The notes beneath the pieces are model-generated. The model ran no database searches, was not told the DNA's origin, and saw only the letters and a program-made list of their open reading frames with translations. Below are positions 1 to 12,165 of a stretch of 64,000 nucleotides of DNA, in pieces (the first letter of the stretch is position 1; every line of letters starts with the position of its first letter). The position numbers and the translations under genes were made by a program. The DNA is from Proteles cristata cristata. Lineage: Eukaryota; Chordata; Mammalia; Carnivora; Hyaenidae. The stretch covers positions 620,001-684,000 of the forward strand of contig JAESUZ010003499.1 of NCBI GenBank assembly GCA_017311185.1, in the 5' to 3' direction.

Positions 1-129
1 GCGCATGGATATGGGAGGAGGAGGGCGGTGCGGAGTAAGGGAACTGGCACAGGGAATGCGGGTGGCCGGGGGGTGCTCCACCCATCAGCCCCCTGCGCCG
101 TCCCCTCCCCCACAATCCGCACTGTGCCC

Positions 130-320
130 CGCCCCCTCTGGGTAGACATGAGCATGTGACTCTCTCTGGCCAATCCACTGTGCTCTAGGGAGCGAGATCC
201 CGCCCCCTCTGGGTAGACATGAGCATGTGACTCTCTCTGGCCAATCCACTGTGCTCTAGGAAGCGAGATCCCCGCCCCCTCTGGGTATACATGGGCACGT
301 GATTCTTTCTGGCCAATGAA
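130..320. repeat. 71-bp tandem repeat, 2.7 copies, each with a CCAAT box
   Basis: Copies start at 130, 201 and 273 with the shared opening CGCCCCCTCTGGGTA. The first two copies are almost identical, and the third is diverged and ends near 320. Each copy carries GGCCAAT and a GC box, and the third gains GGGCACGTGAT with an E-box. The GGCCAAT/catgtga wording also recalls an old interspersed repeat, which I cannot name with certainty. Confidence 0.85.
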
Positions 321-919
321 ACTCAAGGAGGCCGGAGGTGGGCCACTCCCAGGCCAGGGCATTGAAGTGCGGGTGTGGGGCCCTCCACGTGGTCCCCAGA
401 GCAGAGTTTGGAAGCGTGTGGTGTGAGTGAGTGACAAAGCTTGGCACTGGGGACCCACTGAGATGCTAGGCTTGTCACCGGCCTGTTGGGCCTGTTGTGC
501 TCATAGAGCAAACAACTCAAGGGCATAAGGCCACTTGCCCAAGGTCGTGCTGCCTGGGGAGTGGGGCAGCTTAGGGCCGAGATCTGGTCTGCCTCCACCG
601 GTCCTCGGTGGCGCCCTTCTGTCTCTAGGGACAACTGATTTTTTTCCAAATGACTGTTCTGTTGACATACATATGTCATACATACACATACGTAACACAT
701 CTGTCCAGCCACATCCTAAGCGTTTCTCGCCCCCATCCATTCAGCCTAGACCTCTGCACTTTGGGGTGGCTGCCCAGGTCTTTCCCTGGCCTCTTCCTCC
801 CTCTCCTTGCAAATCCGCTCGCCTCACAGGAATCGGGTCACCTTTCCAGACACGAGATTTCTTGCGCCGCCATTCAAAACCCATCGCAGGCTCCCCAGGG
901 CCCCAAAGACAAGGCCAGT

Positions 920-1350
920 GTGCCACAGGCCTCTGGTGACTTCCATACCTCCCTACACCACTCTCCATTTGGGCCATGCTCCAGTCGCACCTGCTTCCTT
1001 GTCTCTAAACAGCACACTCCTACTGCAGGCTTCCCATAGGCTGTTCCCACCACCTAGGACACTTGTCCCTGCAATTTTAGCCTGGCTCACTCCCATGAGG
1101 GAGGCTCCGGAGCCCAGGGCTGGAACCCAGGAACAGACGGTGAGTGCACACGGATGCATTGTGTGTGTGTGCGCGCACGCGCACCTGTGTAAGCTCCACC
1201 TTCCCTCATACCCCTGTCCAGATGCCCTCCTGCATCAGCCATGCAGTATTTGCTTGTTCACTGTCCTTCCCTTTTGCCTTGTTACTGAGTATAGTGCCTG
1301 GCACAAAGGAGGCACTTAGTAAATAGTCACCGATTGAATGAAGGAATGAA
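920..1350 (+). repeat. L2 LINE 3' remnant
   Basis: The end AGTGCCTGGCACAAAGGAGG followed by CACTTAGTAAATAG and GAATGAAGGAATGAATG matches the L2 3' end. The CT-rich upstream part is consistent with it. A short TG/CG-rich insert lies at 1158-1190. Confidence 0.6.
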
Positions 1351-1654
1351 TGATACCATGAGGGTTCACACCATGAGTGGCCACAAGTCCATGAAGATAT
1401 ATTTGATTTCTCTTCCTGTCCCAACCGGGACACAGACCCAGCCGCCCCTGTCCTGGGGTCCACACCCACACCCAGGCCAACACCCCGCCCCCACCATGGA
1501 CAAGCCACTACCCTTCAGAGGATGTCACCTCTGTCATCGTGAACTCCTCCTCCTCTCCTGCGGGCCTGGCCGCACCTGTCGTCCTGCGCTCCAGGTCTGG
1601 GCTCTTTGAGGTTCATGTACAGAATCCCTTGCTGCCTTCCAGGCGTCAGGCCTA

Positions 1655-1850
1655 GAGCCCCTGAGCATGTGCCTCACACTGGTTGTGAGTGGCAAAGACC
1701 TTGGGCTTCAGAGCCAGAAAGACCTCCCTGCCAGTCACTCTCACTGGCTGTGTGACCTTGGACACATCCCTGGACAGCTTTCTGGAGGCCTCAGTCATCC
1801 CCCCTGTAAACGGGTATAACCCTGCACCTTCTTCAAGGGCTGTCATGGCG
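1655..1850 (-). repeat. MIR SINE
   Basis: CTGTGTGACCTTGGACACAT is the reverse complement of the MIR core, followed by CTCAGTCATCCCCCCTGTAAA. Confidence 0.75.
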
Positions 1851-2249
1851 ATTTGGGGAACTGATGTCCAGTTATGACCTCAGCCACCCAGTCCTGCCCT
1901 TCGGACCTGCACCCACCACCCCCACCTCCCCAGCAGGAGGGCTGCCAACTCCATGAGATTCACAGGGTGCGAGAGATGGGTTAGCCCTCCACAGAGACTT
2001 TCTCTCCCACAGAATCTGCCAGAACCAGAGGAGCCTTGCTAATGGAGGGTTTCCTGTCTGCAAGATGCGACTCACCTGTCAGCATTCTGGAGAAGGATGT
2101 ACCTGTCAAAGGGGCGACATCAGCATCACTTGAGAATGCTCGCACCCTGAGAGCCTGGGTGGCCTCCCCTCGGGAGAAGATGTCTCACCAGGTCAGCAGC
2201 CGTCTGGAGCGGGGCTGTGGGGTACGAACGATGGCCTTTGGGGTGATTA

Positions 2250-3160
2250 GCTGAGAGGCCACAGGATGAACCTTCTCTCCCTGAGCCCTCGGAGCGTTTC
2301 TAGACCCTCATCGCCGCTTTTTACATGAAAGTCCTTGCCACATTTCCAAACCTCTGGTTCTCTTGTCGTCAGTTACGGGTTAGCGGAAATGCCTGGAGGC
2401 TGGACAGGAGTGAATGTGGGGACACGGGGGGTGGGAGCGGCTGGATCGCAGGACCTGGGGCCTTGGTGCACGGCCAGGTGTCCCGTGGGGGCTCCTGCCT
2501 GCCCGGGACGCCAGAGATCTGCCTGCTCTGTCCCTGGTCCCTGCCTCCTCTCGGGAGCAGAGGCAGCGGGGGAGGACCATCAGCTCCCAGATGACAGCAG
2601 ACTCGGATCAAGACTGTGTGGCCCTCAGGAAGCCGATGGGTGCCAGGTCGGGGCCACGGGAGCGGGGCTGGGGAGGGCACCCTAGGGATGCACACAGGCG
2701 TGACTCTGGCCAGCGCTGGAGCAGAGGAGCAAACAGACAGTGTTCGCCCTGCGCTGTGATGGGAAGTTCAGGCGGCAGGTGGTCAGGGAAGGCGACTCAA
2801 GGACCAGGGGAGTTAACTGTGGACGACAGGCAGGGGGCAGAGGGACGGCTTGGGCAGAGGCCCAGGGGGAGGAAGGACGTGGAGCGTCTGTGCCTAGGGG
2901 CGGCCTGATGGCTGGTCCCGAGGGGCTGTGAGCTGTGGAGAGGTGACAAGGGTCTGAAGAGGTGGGCATGGCAGCTCCCCAACCCCCGCCAGGAGCAAGC
3001 CAGGGCTTGTGGAAGTGGTGGAGGGTAAGCCGGGGAAGGGAGGAGATCACCTCTGCCTCAGCTGTCTGGCCTGGGGGCGGGGGTGGTGGGCTCTCGTGTT
3101 CCCCGCTTCTCCCTACCTCCAGGCACGACGGAGGGGCTGTCATTGAAACAGCCATGTTTA
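2250..3160. other. unassigned GC-rich intergenic stretch
   Basis: No gene, promoter or recognisable repeat is seen. Several open frames on both strands reflect GC content. G-rich runs at 3070-3090 are the only simple feature. Confidence 0.5.
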
Positions 3161-3162
3161 AA

Positions 3163-3349
3163 TGGCATCTGGTGGCTCCGTTGGTTGAGCGTCTGACTCT
3201 TGGTTTCGGCTCAGGTCATGATCCCAGGTTTGTGGGTTCGAGCCCAGCATTGAGCTCTGTGCTGACATCATGGAGCCTGCTTGGGATTCTCTCTCCCTCT
3301 CTCTCTGCCCCTCCCTGCGCTCAAAATAAATAAATGTAAAAAAAAAAAT
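3163..3349 (+). mobile_element. carnivore tRNA-Lys SINE (older copy)
   Basis: The head TGGCATCTGGTGGCTCCGTT is diverged. It is followed by GGTTCGAGCCCAGCATTGAG, a CT-rich tract, AATAAATAAATG and an A tail. The box A region is degraded, so this is an older copy. Confidence 0.85.
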
Positions 3350-3900
3350 AGGTTGCTTGGGAAGTGGAGGCTGGTGGGGACAGAGTGCTTAGTTGAGGGT
3401 GGGCAACCAAACAAAGGCTGCCTTGGACCTGATGCTCTGGTGCCTCAGTTTACCCCCTGGGTGCCCACATGACTAGGTTAGTCTTCTTCCCCAGGCATGC
3501 CGTGAGGGAGTTCAGACGTGGGCGAACTGCACAGGACCCTGGCCGTGGCGGGGGAACCGGCAAGTCGCCCTGCACACCGCTTCATCCTGCAGCAACACTT
3601 CCCAGCGAAGGGTTGGAATCACCCTGCCCGACGGCCGGCTGTCGCCGTCATAGGCGATGGCTGCCCGCAGCCGGGGAGCGGCCAGGGCTGGCAGAGACCT
3701 CAGGAAGACAGGTCTGGCATCGGTACAAATGGGGAGTGGGCCGTGGACCCAGCTGCCCCTCTCGTTGGGCCCCTAGTGGGCTGTGTGGCCTGGGCAGCCC
3801 GAGGCGCTGGCTGCCACCCCAGCCCATCTGCCGGAATTTCAAAGGCAAATGTTCTGAGAAATAATGGGGCTTAATAAGCCAGGCTGATCGATATTCCATT
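3350..3900. other. unassigned intergenic stretch
   Basis: No repeat or exon is recognised. Two overlapping + frames (3469-3874) have no domain resemblance and no splice signals supporting them. Confidence 0.5.
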
Positions 3901-4132
3901 GAAGGGAAAGGCGAAGGAGAGGGAGAGAGGGGGAGAGGGAGGGAGAGACTGACCCAGAGAGACCTAGAGAGACCTAAAGAAACACAGAGTGTAACAGAGA
4001 AAGAGAGAGAGATTCACGCACAGAGAGACACAGGCAGAAATATGCAGAGAAAGAGGGAAGGAGAGGGCAGGTAACTATACACACTGAAGAACGCAGAGAC
4101 ACGCAGAGATACAACAGAGACAGAAAGAGATG
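3901..4132. repeat. AG-rich low-complexity tract
   Basis: Degenerate GAGAGA and ACAGAGAGAC units fill about 230 bp, all purine-biased on the + strand. They are punctuated by CACAGAG and CGCAGAGAC variants. Confidence 0.9.
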
Positions 4133-5534
4133 TAGGGCCCCCCACACACCCCCGCACCCCCCGCCACATGCACAGGGGGGGCACCCGGAGGATGGGAGGA
4201 GGGACATAAGGGGTCAGGAGGAGGGCTCCGGGGTCTGAGCTGCCTCAGGTCCTGGTGGTGGGGGTGGGGGGTGGGGAGCTGGACCTGGGGTCAGCCTGGC
4301 CGCAGGGGGTCTTGTCCTTGGTCCTGAAGCCCTCGGGCAGCAATGGGTGTGGCCACCCCCTGCCCCAGCGCTCAGGACACAGGATGAGGGGCCTGGTGGA
4401 CAGCAGTGGAGAAGGTCATAGTCACGGGGAGGGGTCCCGAGCGACAGGGCTCCCACTTCCGGCCGTACATCTGCAAAATGGCAGGCAGCAGGGCGCCAAT
4501 TCCAGCCTCCCAGGGTGGCGGCGAGGGTTTCAATGAGCAGCCTCTAGTCCAGCAGCAGCTACCCTTTCTGGAAACTTCCAACGTGCCAGGCCCAGCTGAG
4601 GGCCCAACAAGCATCAGTGAGTTAGGCACAGCGGTGCCCGGCTGCGGGGAGACTGACTTGCCCAAAGGCCTGCCCAGGCAGGAGATTTGGACACAGAACC
4701 TCTGAACGCAATTCTACCCAGGGTCAGTGCCTGCTAGAATTCAGAGCAAGGCAGATCCAGCAGCCTCTGTCCTTCGTTAAGGTCGCGCTAAGGGCTGAGG
4801 ACGGGCAGATGTCCACCTCTGGGGGCAGAGAGCCATTCACTCACTCGCTCGCTCGTTCACTTCTGGCCTTAGGGGATCATTGATAAATAAACATTTCAAA
4901 ACGAGGTGACTCTTGTCCTTTCCAATGTTCTTCAGAGGCCTGTGCCGAGTGTTCTCGGCCACCTTCGGAATGCTCCACGGCAACCTGTCCCCACTCCTTC
5001 TGCCACCTCTCCATCAGTGGGGGACACCTCACCAAGCTCTACCCCGCACCCCTGCCTCCTCGCTCACGGCCCTGCAGATGCATCTCTGGAACTTGGTCCC
5101 GGGGGGCCCTGCCTCTGCATGGGGCCCAAGATCTTCTCCACTCGCTGCGTCTATGAGTTGTCCCCATACCTCAGTCTAAGCCGGGGCTCCACTCACCTGC
5201 CCTTCCTCTACTACGGCGCCCTGGACTCTTACCAGCACCGCCTCCTGTCCCAGGGGACAGATTCATACAGCCAGGGGCCGCTCGGCGACTTCCAAGCTGC
5301 CCACAGCGGCCAGTAGCCTCTAGGCCTTTCCTGCGCGGCCCCTGGGGCTCAAGAGAACAGAGGGTTTGGGAGAAAGCATCCCCCATTTGATCTGCCTCTT
5401 CAAGTGTATGCTTCTCCAAATCCACTTCCTTGGGCAGACTGCACCTGACCCTGGCCGTACATCAGGGGAGTTTTCAAAGGCTGGGTTCCTGGGTCTCACG
5501 TAGCAGATTCTGTTTCCTCCAACCTGGACATGGA

Positions 5535-6600
5535 GTATTTTTTTTATAGTGGTAAAATACATATTACCTAAAAGTTACCTTTGGGACCATTTTAAATTGC
5601 GACGGAAACAAATACATCCACAGCGTTGCATAACCATTCCTAGTGCCTTAGTTCCAGAACTTTTCAGCATCCCGAATGGAAATCCCATCCAAGTAGGCAG
5701 TTAGCCCCCATTCTCTCTTCCCCCCACCCCTCCAGCCCCTGGAAACATCTCATCTGCTTTCTGCCTCTCTGGATTGACCCAGTCTGAATATTTCATAGAT
5801 AAGGAATCACACGAGGTGTGGGCTTCTGTCACTGGCTTCTTCAAGGTTCATCCTTGCGGTCATAGAAGGTATCAGAATCTCGTTCCTTTTCATGGCTCAC
5901 TGTTTCTCCATGACGTGGACCTACCAAATATTATCTATCCATTCCTCCTTCGGTGGACATTTGAATTCTTTCCATCTCTGGCTATTAGGAATAACACAGC
6001 TACAGACCTGGGCGTACAAATATCTCTGAGACCCTGCTTGCAATTCTGTTGGGCATATCTCAGAAGTGGAACTGCCGGCCAGGCGATAATTCCATGTTTA
6101 GATTTTTTTTTTTTTTTTTAAATGTTTTATTTATTTCTAGGGGAGAGAGAGACAGCATGAGCAGGGGAGGGCCAGAGAGACAGGGAGCCACAGACTCTGA
6201 AACAGGCTCCAGGCTCTGAGCTGGCAGTCAGCACAGAGCCCGACGCGGGGCTCGAACCCACGAACCGCGAGATCATGACCCAAGCGAAACTCGGACGCCT
6301 AACCGACCAAGCCACCCAGGCGCCCCATGTTTAGATTTTTGAGGGACCCCCACGCCGTCCCCCACAGCGGCCGCACCGTTTTGTATTCCCACCAGCACGG
6401 GCTCCGATTTCCCCACATCGTCTTCAACACTTGCTGTTTCCGTTTTGTTCTGTTTTCAAAATGTAATAGCCATCCTCATGGTGTGAAGGAGTATCTGTCT
6501 CGTGGTTTTGATTTTCATTTCCCTAATGGATGCCTCTTATTTTCCTTTTCTTGCCTAATTGCTCTGGGCTAGAATTGCGGTTTTGCCGGTAGTGTTTTCT
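5535..6600 (-). mobile_element. old L1 LINE 3' remnant, split by a SINE
   Basis: Read on the - strand this is the end of ORF2 plus the 3' UTR of an old L1M-type element. On the + strand it shows GTGGTAAAATACATATTACC, GTACAAATATCTCTGAGACC and GTGGTTTTGATTTTCATTTC. A cat SINE (6108-6325) interrupts it. Frames are broken, so no protein is made. Confidence 0.8.
6108..6325 (-). mobile_element. cat SINE, GACTGCCAGC/CTAGAAATAAAT subfamily, exact TSD
   Basis: The reverse-strand head CCACCCAGGCGCCCC, the body GACGCGGGGCTCGAACCCAC and the tail TTTATTTCTAGG are clear. A 15-bp target-site duplication CATGTTTAGATTTTT flanks it at 6093-6107 and 6326-6340. The insertion is into the L1 remnant and must be much younger than it. 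Confidence 0.97.
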
Positions 6601-6964
6601 CAGGGCGTGGGGTGATTCTGGTGAGCAGCCTGCGGTGTGAGCCCCCCGCTCGCTCTGGTCCGTGTTTCCTCATCTCATGTTCTAGAATTCTCAAAATATT
6701 TTGCAGATGATGCAACTGTTTGCATGTTACAGAGAGAAAACGGAAGCCCAAAGAGGTGAGTTTCTTTCTCCGAGGCACAGGGAGGTGGGGAGCCAAGCCA
6801 GAGGGCCCAGGCAGGGAAAGTGGACCCCGCGCACTGTTTACAGGGGCACCGGTTCTGACTGGAACGGAGGGGTGCAGGTCGGTGCGTGTTTTCATGGTCT
6901 TGTGGCCCAGGTCTGCCCTCACTGACTCCAAAGCCCTTCGCTTTGCCTTCCAGGCAGGACCTTG

Positions 6965-7105
6965 CAGCCAGGGGTTGGCAAACTACGGCCCACAGCCCAA
7001 ATCCAGAGTCAAGAACGGTGTTCACATCTTTAAGGGATTGAAAAAAGAAATCAAAGTTGAATATGCAAACCCTAAAATATTTACCGTCCGGCCCTTTGCA
7101 GGAAG
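6965..7105 (-). mobile_element. hAT-type DNA transposon fossil (MER class)
   Basis: GTTGGCAAACTACGGCCCAC at one end, and CCTAAAATATTTACCGTCCG with GGCCCTTTGCAGGAAG at the other, match a common mammalian non-autonomous element. I cannot give the exact family name. Confidence 0.6.
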
Positions 7106-7334
7106 ACCTCGCTGACCCCAGCTTCGCTCGGACTTTAACGCCGGAGCCCTCTGGCCTGGGAGATGCCAGAGGCTTGGGGACGATCCTCACAAGGACAGTG
7201 CCTTCCGGCTGCGCCCGGTCAAAGGCCAAGTGTGGGCCGAGGCCTGAGGGACAGCCAGGCTCCCCTCCACTGCCGCAGCCCCTGCCTGGGTCCCCAGCGC
7301 CAGCCATCAGCTCTGGGCGGCCCAACCCTCCCCC

Positions 7335-7450
7335 ATCCCAGGAGGAGGTAAAAAATGCGACACCTCAAAGTGGGACATTAAAGTTTCATGGGGGCGATGC
7401 ATATTTAATGGCGCTTAACAAAGCATCCTTAAACACGTCCCAGACAGCCC
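7335..7450. promoter_or_regulatory. AT-richer island, possible conserved non-coding element
   Basis: Unlike its GC-rich surroundings, this piece contains GTAAAAAATGCGACACC, GATGCATATTTAATGG and CTTAACAAAGCATCC, and it matches no repeat I know. GATGCATATTTAATG combines octamer-like and MEF2/homeodomain-like words. Confidence 0.3.
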
Positions 7451-8389
7451 CCCGGGGGCAGGCGGGGGCAGGCTGCTGACAGCGGTCCTGCCCTGGCAGC
7501 CGGCTCGCTCCCTCATCTGTCTGTGATGGCATCGCTGGGACGACGTGGCATTCTGCGCTCCCGCCAGAGCCGAGTGCGGGCCTGCGGGCTCCCAGAGGGC
7601 TGCCCTTCATTACTGATCTTATGAGGGTGGCTGGGGAACGGCGTGGGCAGGGACGCAACTCAGGCTGCCTGGCCCCATTCCAGGAAGCGCCCCCTACCGG
7701 TCCCCGCGGGGGGCCCGGGCCGGGTGACCCCTTCTCCCGCCGCCCACTGATCCCCTTGCTCTTGGTAGGGGCCACGGCTGCCTGCGGCTGAAAGGGGCAC
7801 TGGGCGGGGCCCCCAGAGGCTTTGGCGGAAGACGCGCCCCAGTCGCGGACGCATAAGACCGCTGTCCGGGAATCAGATCCGCGAGTCTTAGAATCGTGGC
7901 ATCTTGGAAGCTGCTGCAGGCTCTCCTGCGCCTGAACTCCAGCAGCTCTGACTTGTGACCGAGTCCCATGACACTCCCCTGCCATCGCATTTGGGGGCCC
8001 CAGCCTCCTCTCAGAACCACCCGGATATCCCCGGGGGTCCCTGGGGGCTTCTCGCAAGGAGCCCACCAGACCTCGCCCATGTCTTGCAAGCCTCCAACGC
8101 CGCCTTGACTTCCCCCTGGTGTGTTTCAAGGGCCGCCCCCCACCCACTATGTCCAGTATGAGATTCCGATTTTGCCCCCCAAGACCAGTCCTTGCCCGGG
8201 GTCCCTGTTGATGTGATAGGACCCCATCATGGAAATGCCTGGACCAGACACCAGCCCAGGGTGGGGGGCACCCTTGGCACCCAGCTCTCCTTCACCGGTT
8301 GCTGGCGCTGCCTCTCCTAGCGCCTTGCTGACTGTCCTCACTCTGTCTCCTCCTCCCCAGCCTGGTTCCAGCGGCCGCCACCTCTCGTG

Positions 8390-8760
8390 GCCTCTCTGCA
8401 CCCCCTGGTCGGCCCCTCCATCTGTCTCCTGTCACCGTCAGAGTCGACTTCCATCTGATCATGTTTAAAACTATGAGAGTCCCTGGTTCTCTCTCCACCA
8501 GGGCGTGCAGGGGACACAGTCTTGTCTCCAGCTCCCCCAGCCCCCCCACATCCCTTCCTTCCCCTTCCCGCCCCACCCCTGCCCCATAGCTTGTGCCCCG
8601 TCTGGGCCCCTGCCTCCCTGCCTCCTCACCTGTGACACCTGTTAGCCTTCCCATCTCCTCTGCCTGCTCCTTGTCCCTTCCTCAGGAGACCCTTCCTGAC
8701 CAAGTCAGACCCCTGAGGGGGTTCCTGCCCAGCCTGGGGGTTCTGTCCCTTCGGACACAC
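8390..8760 (+). repeat. probable L2 LINE remnant
   Basis: CTGATCATGTTTAAAACTAT and CAGGAGACCCTTCCTGACCA are in the L2 order and spacing, but the copy is strongly diverged. Confidence 0.45.
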
Positions 8761-9312
8761 ATCACAGAGGCCACTTGCCAGCTTTTGGGTGACGCCTCCC
8801 AGATGGAAGTCCGGCTGACCCAGCGGGTGCCCAGGGGTGCTGGGTGCTCAGGGGGCTGTCAGCACCCCCGCACATCACCCCGACGCTGGGTTAGGTGGAG
8901 GCGCCCCCCTCTGCCATTTAGCCAACTTTATTGAGCACCGGCTTTGGGGCAGCCACGGTCCCCTGGGCCCTAAAGCGGCACTTTGGAGGAAGGAGCCCCA
9001 AATGTCTCAAGGCCCACCCTCAGAAGGGCCCTTCCTGGGGGCACACATGCCACCCCCCACCTCCTCTGGTCGCCTCTGCCGATTGGCATCCTGGTCCCAC
9101 TCAGAGACGGGGCAGGATCGCCGCTGGCGGCGGGGGGGGGTGGGGGGCAGACTCACCTGGAGTCCGGTGAACTCAGCTCGTTGTCTCAGAATCCGTGACT
9201 CTTCAGGTGCTGAAGTTTGGGGGTTGTGTCTACAAGGTCCCCACCCAGGCCAGGGTAAAGATGTGCTCCTGGTCTCAGGGGCCAGAGGCTGGAGAAGCCA
9301 CGGGAGCACGCT

Positions 9313-9325
9313 GGGGGGGGGGGGG
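9313..9325 (+). repeat. poly-G run
   Basis: Thirteen consecutive G follow CACGCT. Another G-rich stretch lies 180 bp upstream (9126-9148). Confidence 0.95.
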
Positions 9326-9765
9326 ACCGGAGGGGACCAGGGGCCCTTGGGCACCCATCCCCCGACCCAGAGCAGCTCTGATGTGAGATTGGGGGCTTCC
9401 GTAGATGATCTCATCTAAGCAGAGAGGTGCAGCTTCAACGACCGCATGGGAAGGTGGGGCGGGGCCTGCCTCCTGGTCACAGCTGGGTGCCGTTAGCAGG
9501 GCGCGGCTGCTCGGATGGGCGGGACTCTGCAGGGGAAGGCGGAGGGGGCTTTGGCAACATCTGGAGTGGCGAGCCGCGTCTCCGCGCTCTTGCTCGAGAG
9601 GAAGCAGGTGTCCTGGCAGCCTCTCGACGTCTCCCAGCCCCCTCAGCGTTCCGCCCCCTACCAGACGCCCCACACCCACCCTCCAAGATGGCACAGAGGA
9701 ATCAGCCGTCCTCACATTTGGGAAGTATTTTCAAATTCCTTTCCTGTTACTTATCTCTCTTTTTT

Positions 9766-9769
<4 letters not shown>

Positions 9770-9805
<36 letters not shown>
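9770..9805. repeat. (AC)n microsatellite
   Basis: About 18 uninterrupted AC units follow TTTTTAGAAA, which is likely polymorphic. Confidence 0.97.
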
Positions 9806-9806
<1 letters not shown>

Positions 9807-10299
9807 CTCTCCCAAACAGCCTGAGATGCCCACGGTTTCACGTTTCTTACATGCTCTGGGCTTGAGACTCTGGTTGGAAGGGTCTAGAAGTCGGAGGCTC
9901 AGCGTCTGGGGGACAGGCAGCGGGCTGGTCCATGAGCAGCAGAGGCCACCCTCAGTCTGGCCTCAGTCCTTCTAACCAGTCACGCCAGCTGAGGGAGGAC
10001 TCCTAGCTGCTGGCTTCCAGAGGCAGTGTCCAAAGGCCCTCCCTCCTCTGTCCCCATCAAGGGCACAGAGGAAGCCTGGCCATGTGGGCCACCCTGCTGA
10101 GGGCAGGGTCACTCTGAACTGTCAGAGCACAAGGGCACAGCTCTCTGCTCTCTTTCTTCTTGGCGTCTGAGGGCCCTTTATTCCCCTAAAGGCCTGGGTG
10201 GCGGCAGGAAAGGACCCCACGTCCCCACCCCACCCAGCTGAACCCTCCATGGGCCACCTCACCACCCTTGTTCCATAGCATTCGAGTCTGTGACCCCTT

Positions 10300-10440
10300 T
10301 GCAAAGTGACGTTATCACCCTTGTTGTCTTTGACCTCCCCAATGCCCTGAGAGGTAGACTTGATTAGCAGATGGGGAAACTGAGGCCAGAGAAGGGGTGT
10401 GACCTGACAGAGTTCACAGAGCATGACTGAAGAGGTGATT
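10300..10440 (+). repeat. MIR SINE
   Basis: The core GCAGATGGGGAAACTGAGGC is followed by GTGTGACCTGACAGAGTTCA. Confidence 0.75.
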
Positions 10441-10657
10441 GGCTAAGAACATGGGGTGCCTGGGTACCTGACTCAGCCCAGGTTCTACCCACTTGACTCT
10501 CTGAGTCTATCAGATGGGTTGCAGTGGGCACCCTAATGGTGATGAGGGCACTTCCAAGCTGTGCAGCCCTAGGTGGGTGTCTCAACCTCTCTGAGCCTTA
10601 GTTGGGACTGGGTGCAGGCCCTGGAACGTGAGGAAATTTCGGTCCAAAGGAGTGTAG

Positions 10658-10660
<3 letters not shown>

Positions 10661-10698
<38 letters not shown>
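10661..10698. repeat. (GA)n microsatellite
   Basis: Eighteen to nineteen uninterrupted GA units precede CCCATGCT. Confidence 0.97.
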
Positions 10699-10701
<3 letters not shown>

Positions 10702-10719
10702 ATGCTAGACAGGAGTCGC

Positions 10720-11850
10720 CGCGACCCAGAGAGCCTTGGGATCCAAGCAGGAGACCACCTGGGCCACCCCCTGCCCAGGACGGAACGCCCCGCCCCCTAG
10801 AAGACAGGGTCCAGCGCATCCCACGGGGTTGGAGTCCAGTGGGAACAACCTCAGAGATGAAGCAACTCCCTGAGATTCATCAAATGGCTGAACCACGGCC
10901 GTCCCCCCCGGGAACCTGGCGCCACAGGGATTTGCCTGGCTGCTCAGAGGAGGCGGCCACACCCTGCCCCCCCCCGTCCCATGTCACCATGGTGGCAAGG
11001 TCTCTTGGCAGAGGGGACCCCCGGGCTGGGCTACAGCCCCCACCACAGCACCCAAGCTGTTGAAAATGGGGGAAAAATTAAAAAAAAAAAAACAAACCCA
11101 GATGCTCCTTTGAACATTTCTGGCATTCATAAGGCTAGGAGTTTCGTCCCAAATGCCACTAACTTCCTCTCCCATGCTGTCTCCTGGTTCTGTGTAAGTG
11201 TCCCCACCCTCCGGGGACCAGCATCAGGATGACAGGAAGGCCTGCACCTGCCTCCCCCTTCCCCCCTCCCCCCTCCTCACCTCCTCCAGCCACAGAGCCT
11301 TCGTCTGACTCAGTTTCCGCCTCCGCTGCCCCCCTCCCACCCCTGTCTCCCCCGGGAGCCACATTCCTGGCCACTCCATCTGGCCCTGTGCCCGGGCTCG
11401 TATCTGATGGCCCCCCTCACCTGCCCCCTCCTCCCCTACTGAGAGGCCATGGCCTTTGCCAGCCCCCAGGGGCCTCCTACCGAGGAAATAAGGCCCCAGC
11501 TCTGCTCCAGGGAAAGGTGATTCATGATGGGGGCTCCGCTGCGACCTGCTCGCCCTCCCCCCTCCCTCCCAGGCTCAGCAGAGCTGCAGGGAAGGGGCTG
11601 GGCCTCCCCGGTTGGGCTTCAGGTGGCCGGCAGGTCCACTGGGAGGGGAGCGTATCAGCTGCCAGTCAGCAGGACGAAGGGACACAGACCCAGTCTCCAG
11701 ACCCCTCCCTGACACCAGCCCCAAGGTCTGGTCAGGGAAAGAACCCGGGGAGTGGCCTCTGCAGGGGTGAGGGGGGGCTCGGTTTTCTCTCTCTGGACAC
11801 GGAGGGGATTTAGGCCGGGATGGCCTCTAACGGCCCTTCGGACTCTGATA
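10720..11850. other. unassigned GC-rich intergenic stretch
   Basis: CT-rich and C-rich low-complexity DNA (notably 11235-11350) and one A run (11078). No exon or named repeat is recognised. The 194-codon open frame at 11229-11813 is proline/serine-rich and looks like a composition artefact. Confidence 0.5.
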
Positions 11851-11859
11851 CTGTAGGAT

Positions 11860-12165
11860 TCTAGAACAGCCGCCCCATTTCCACTACCCTGTCTCCATCA
11901 CTAAGGGAAAATAAAAGGAAAAAAAATAACACCCGCCCCATCTAATCCTTTCCCGGCTTATACCACGCAGCTCAGTTCTCCGGCCGGCTTCTCTGGGGGA
12001 TGATGGAAATGGGAATTTAAATAGAGTTATGTCAAAAGAACATTACCCGGCACAGTCCCAGCAGGGAGAAGCCCTGTGGAGTCGCAGAGGCAGGCCGGCG
12101 GTCCCCACGCTCACAGGGGAGGCCAGCACCTTCGGACAATTACAATCAGGACAGCTTGATTAGCC
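11860..12165. promoter_or_regulatory. AT-richer island, possible conserved non-coding element
   Basis: It contains AGGGAAAATAAAAGG, GGGAATTTAAATAGAG, TTATGTCAAAAGAACATTAC, and CGGACAATTACAATCAGG with AGCTTGATTAGCC. Homeodomain-like and SOX-like words are concentrated in DNA otherwise poor in A/T, and no repeat family is recognised. Confidence 0.35.
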
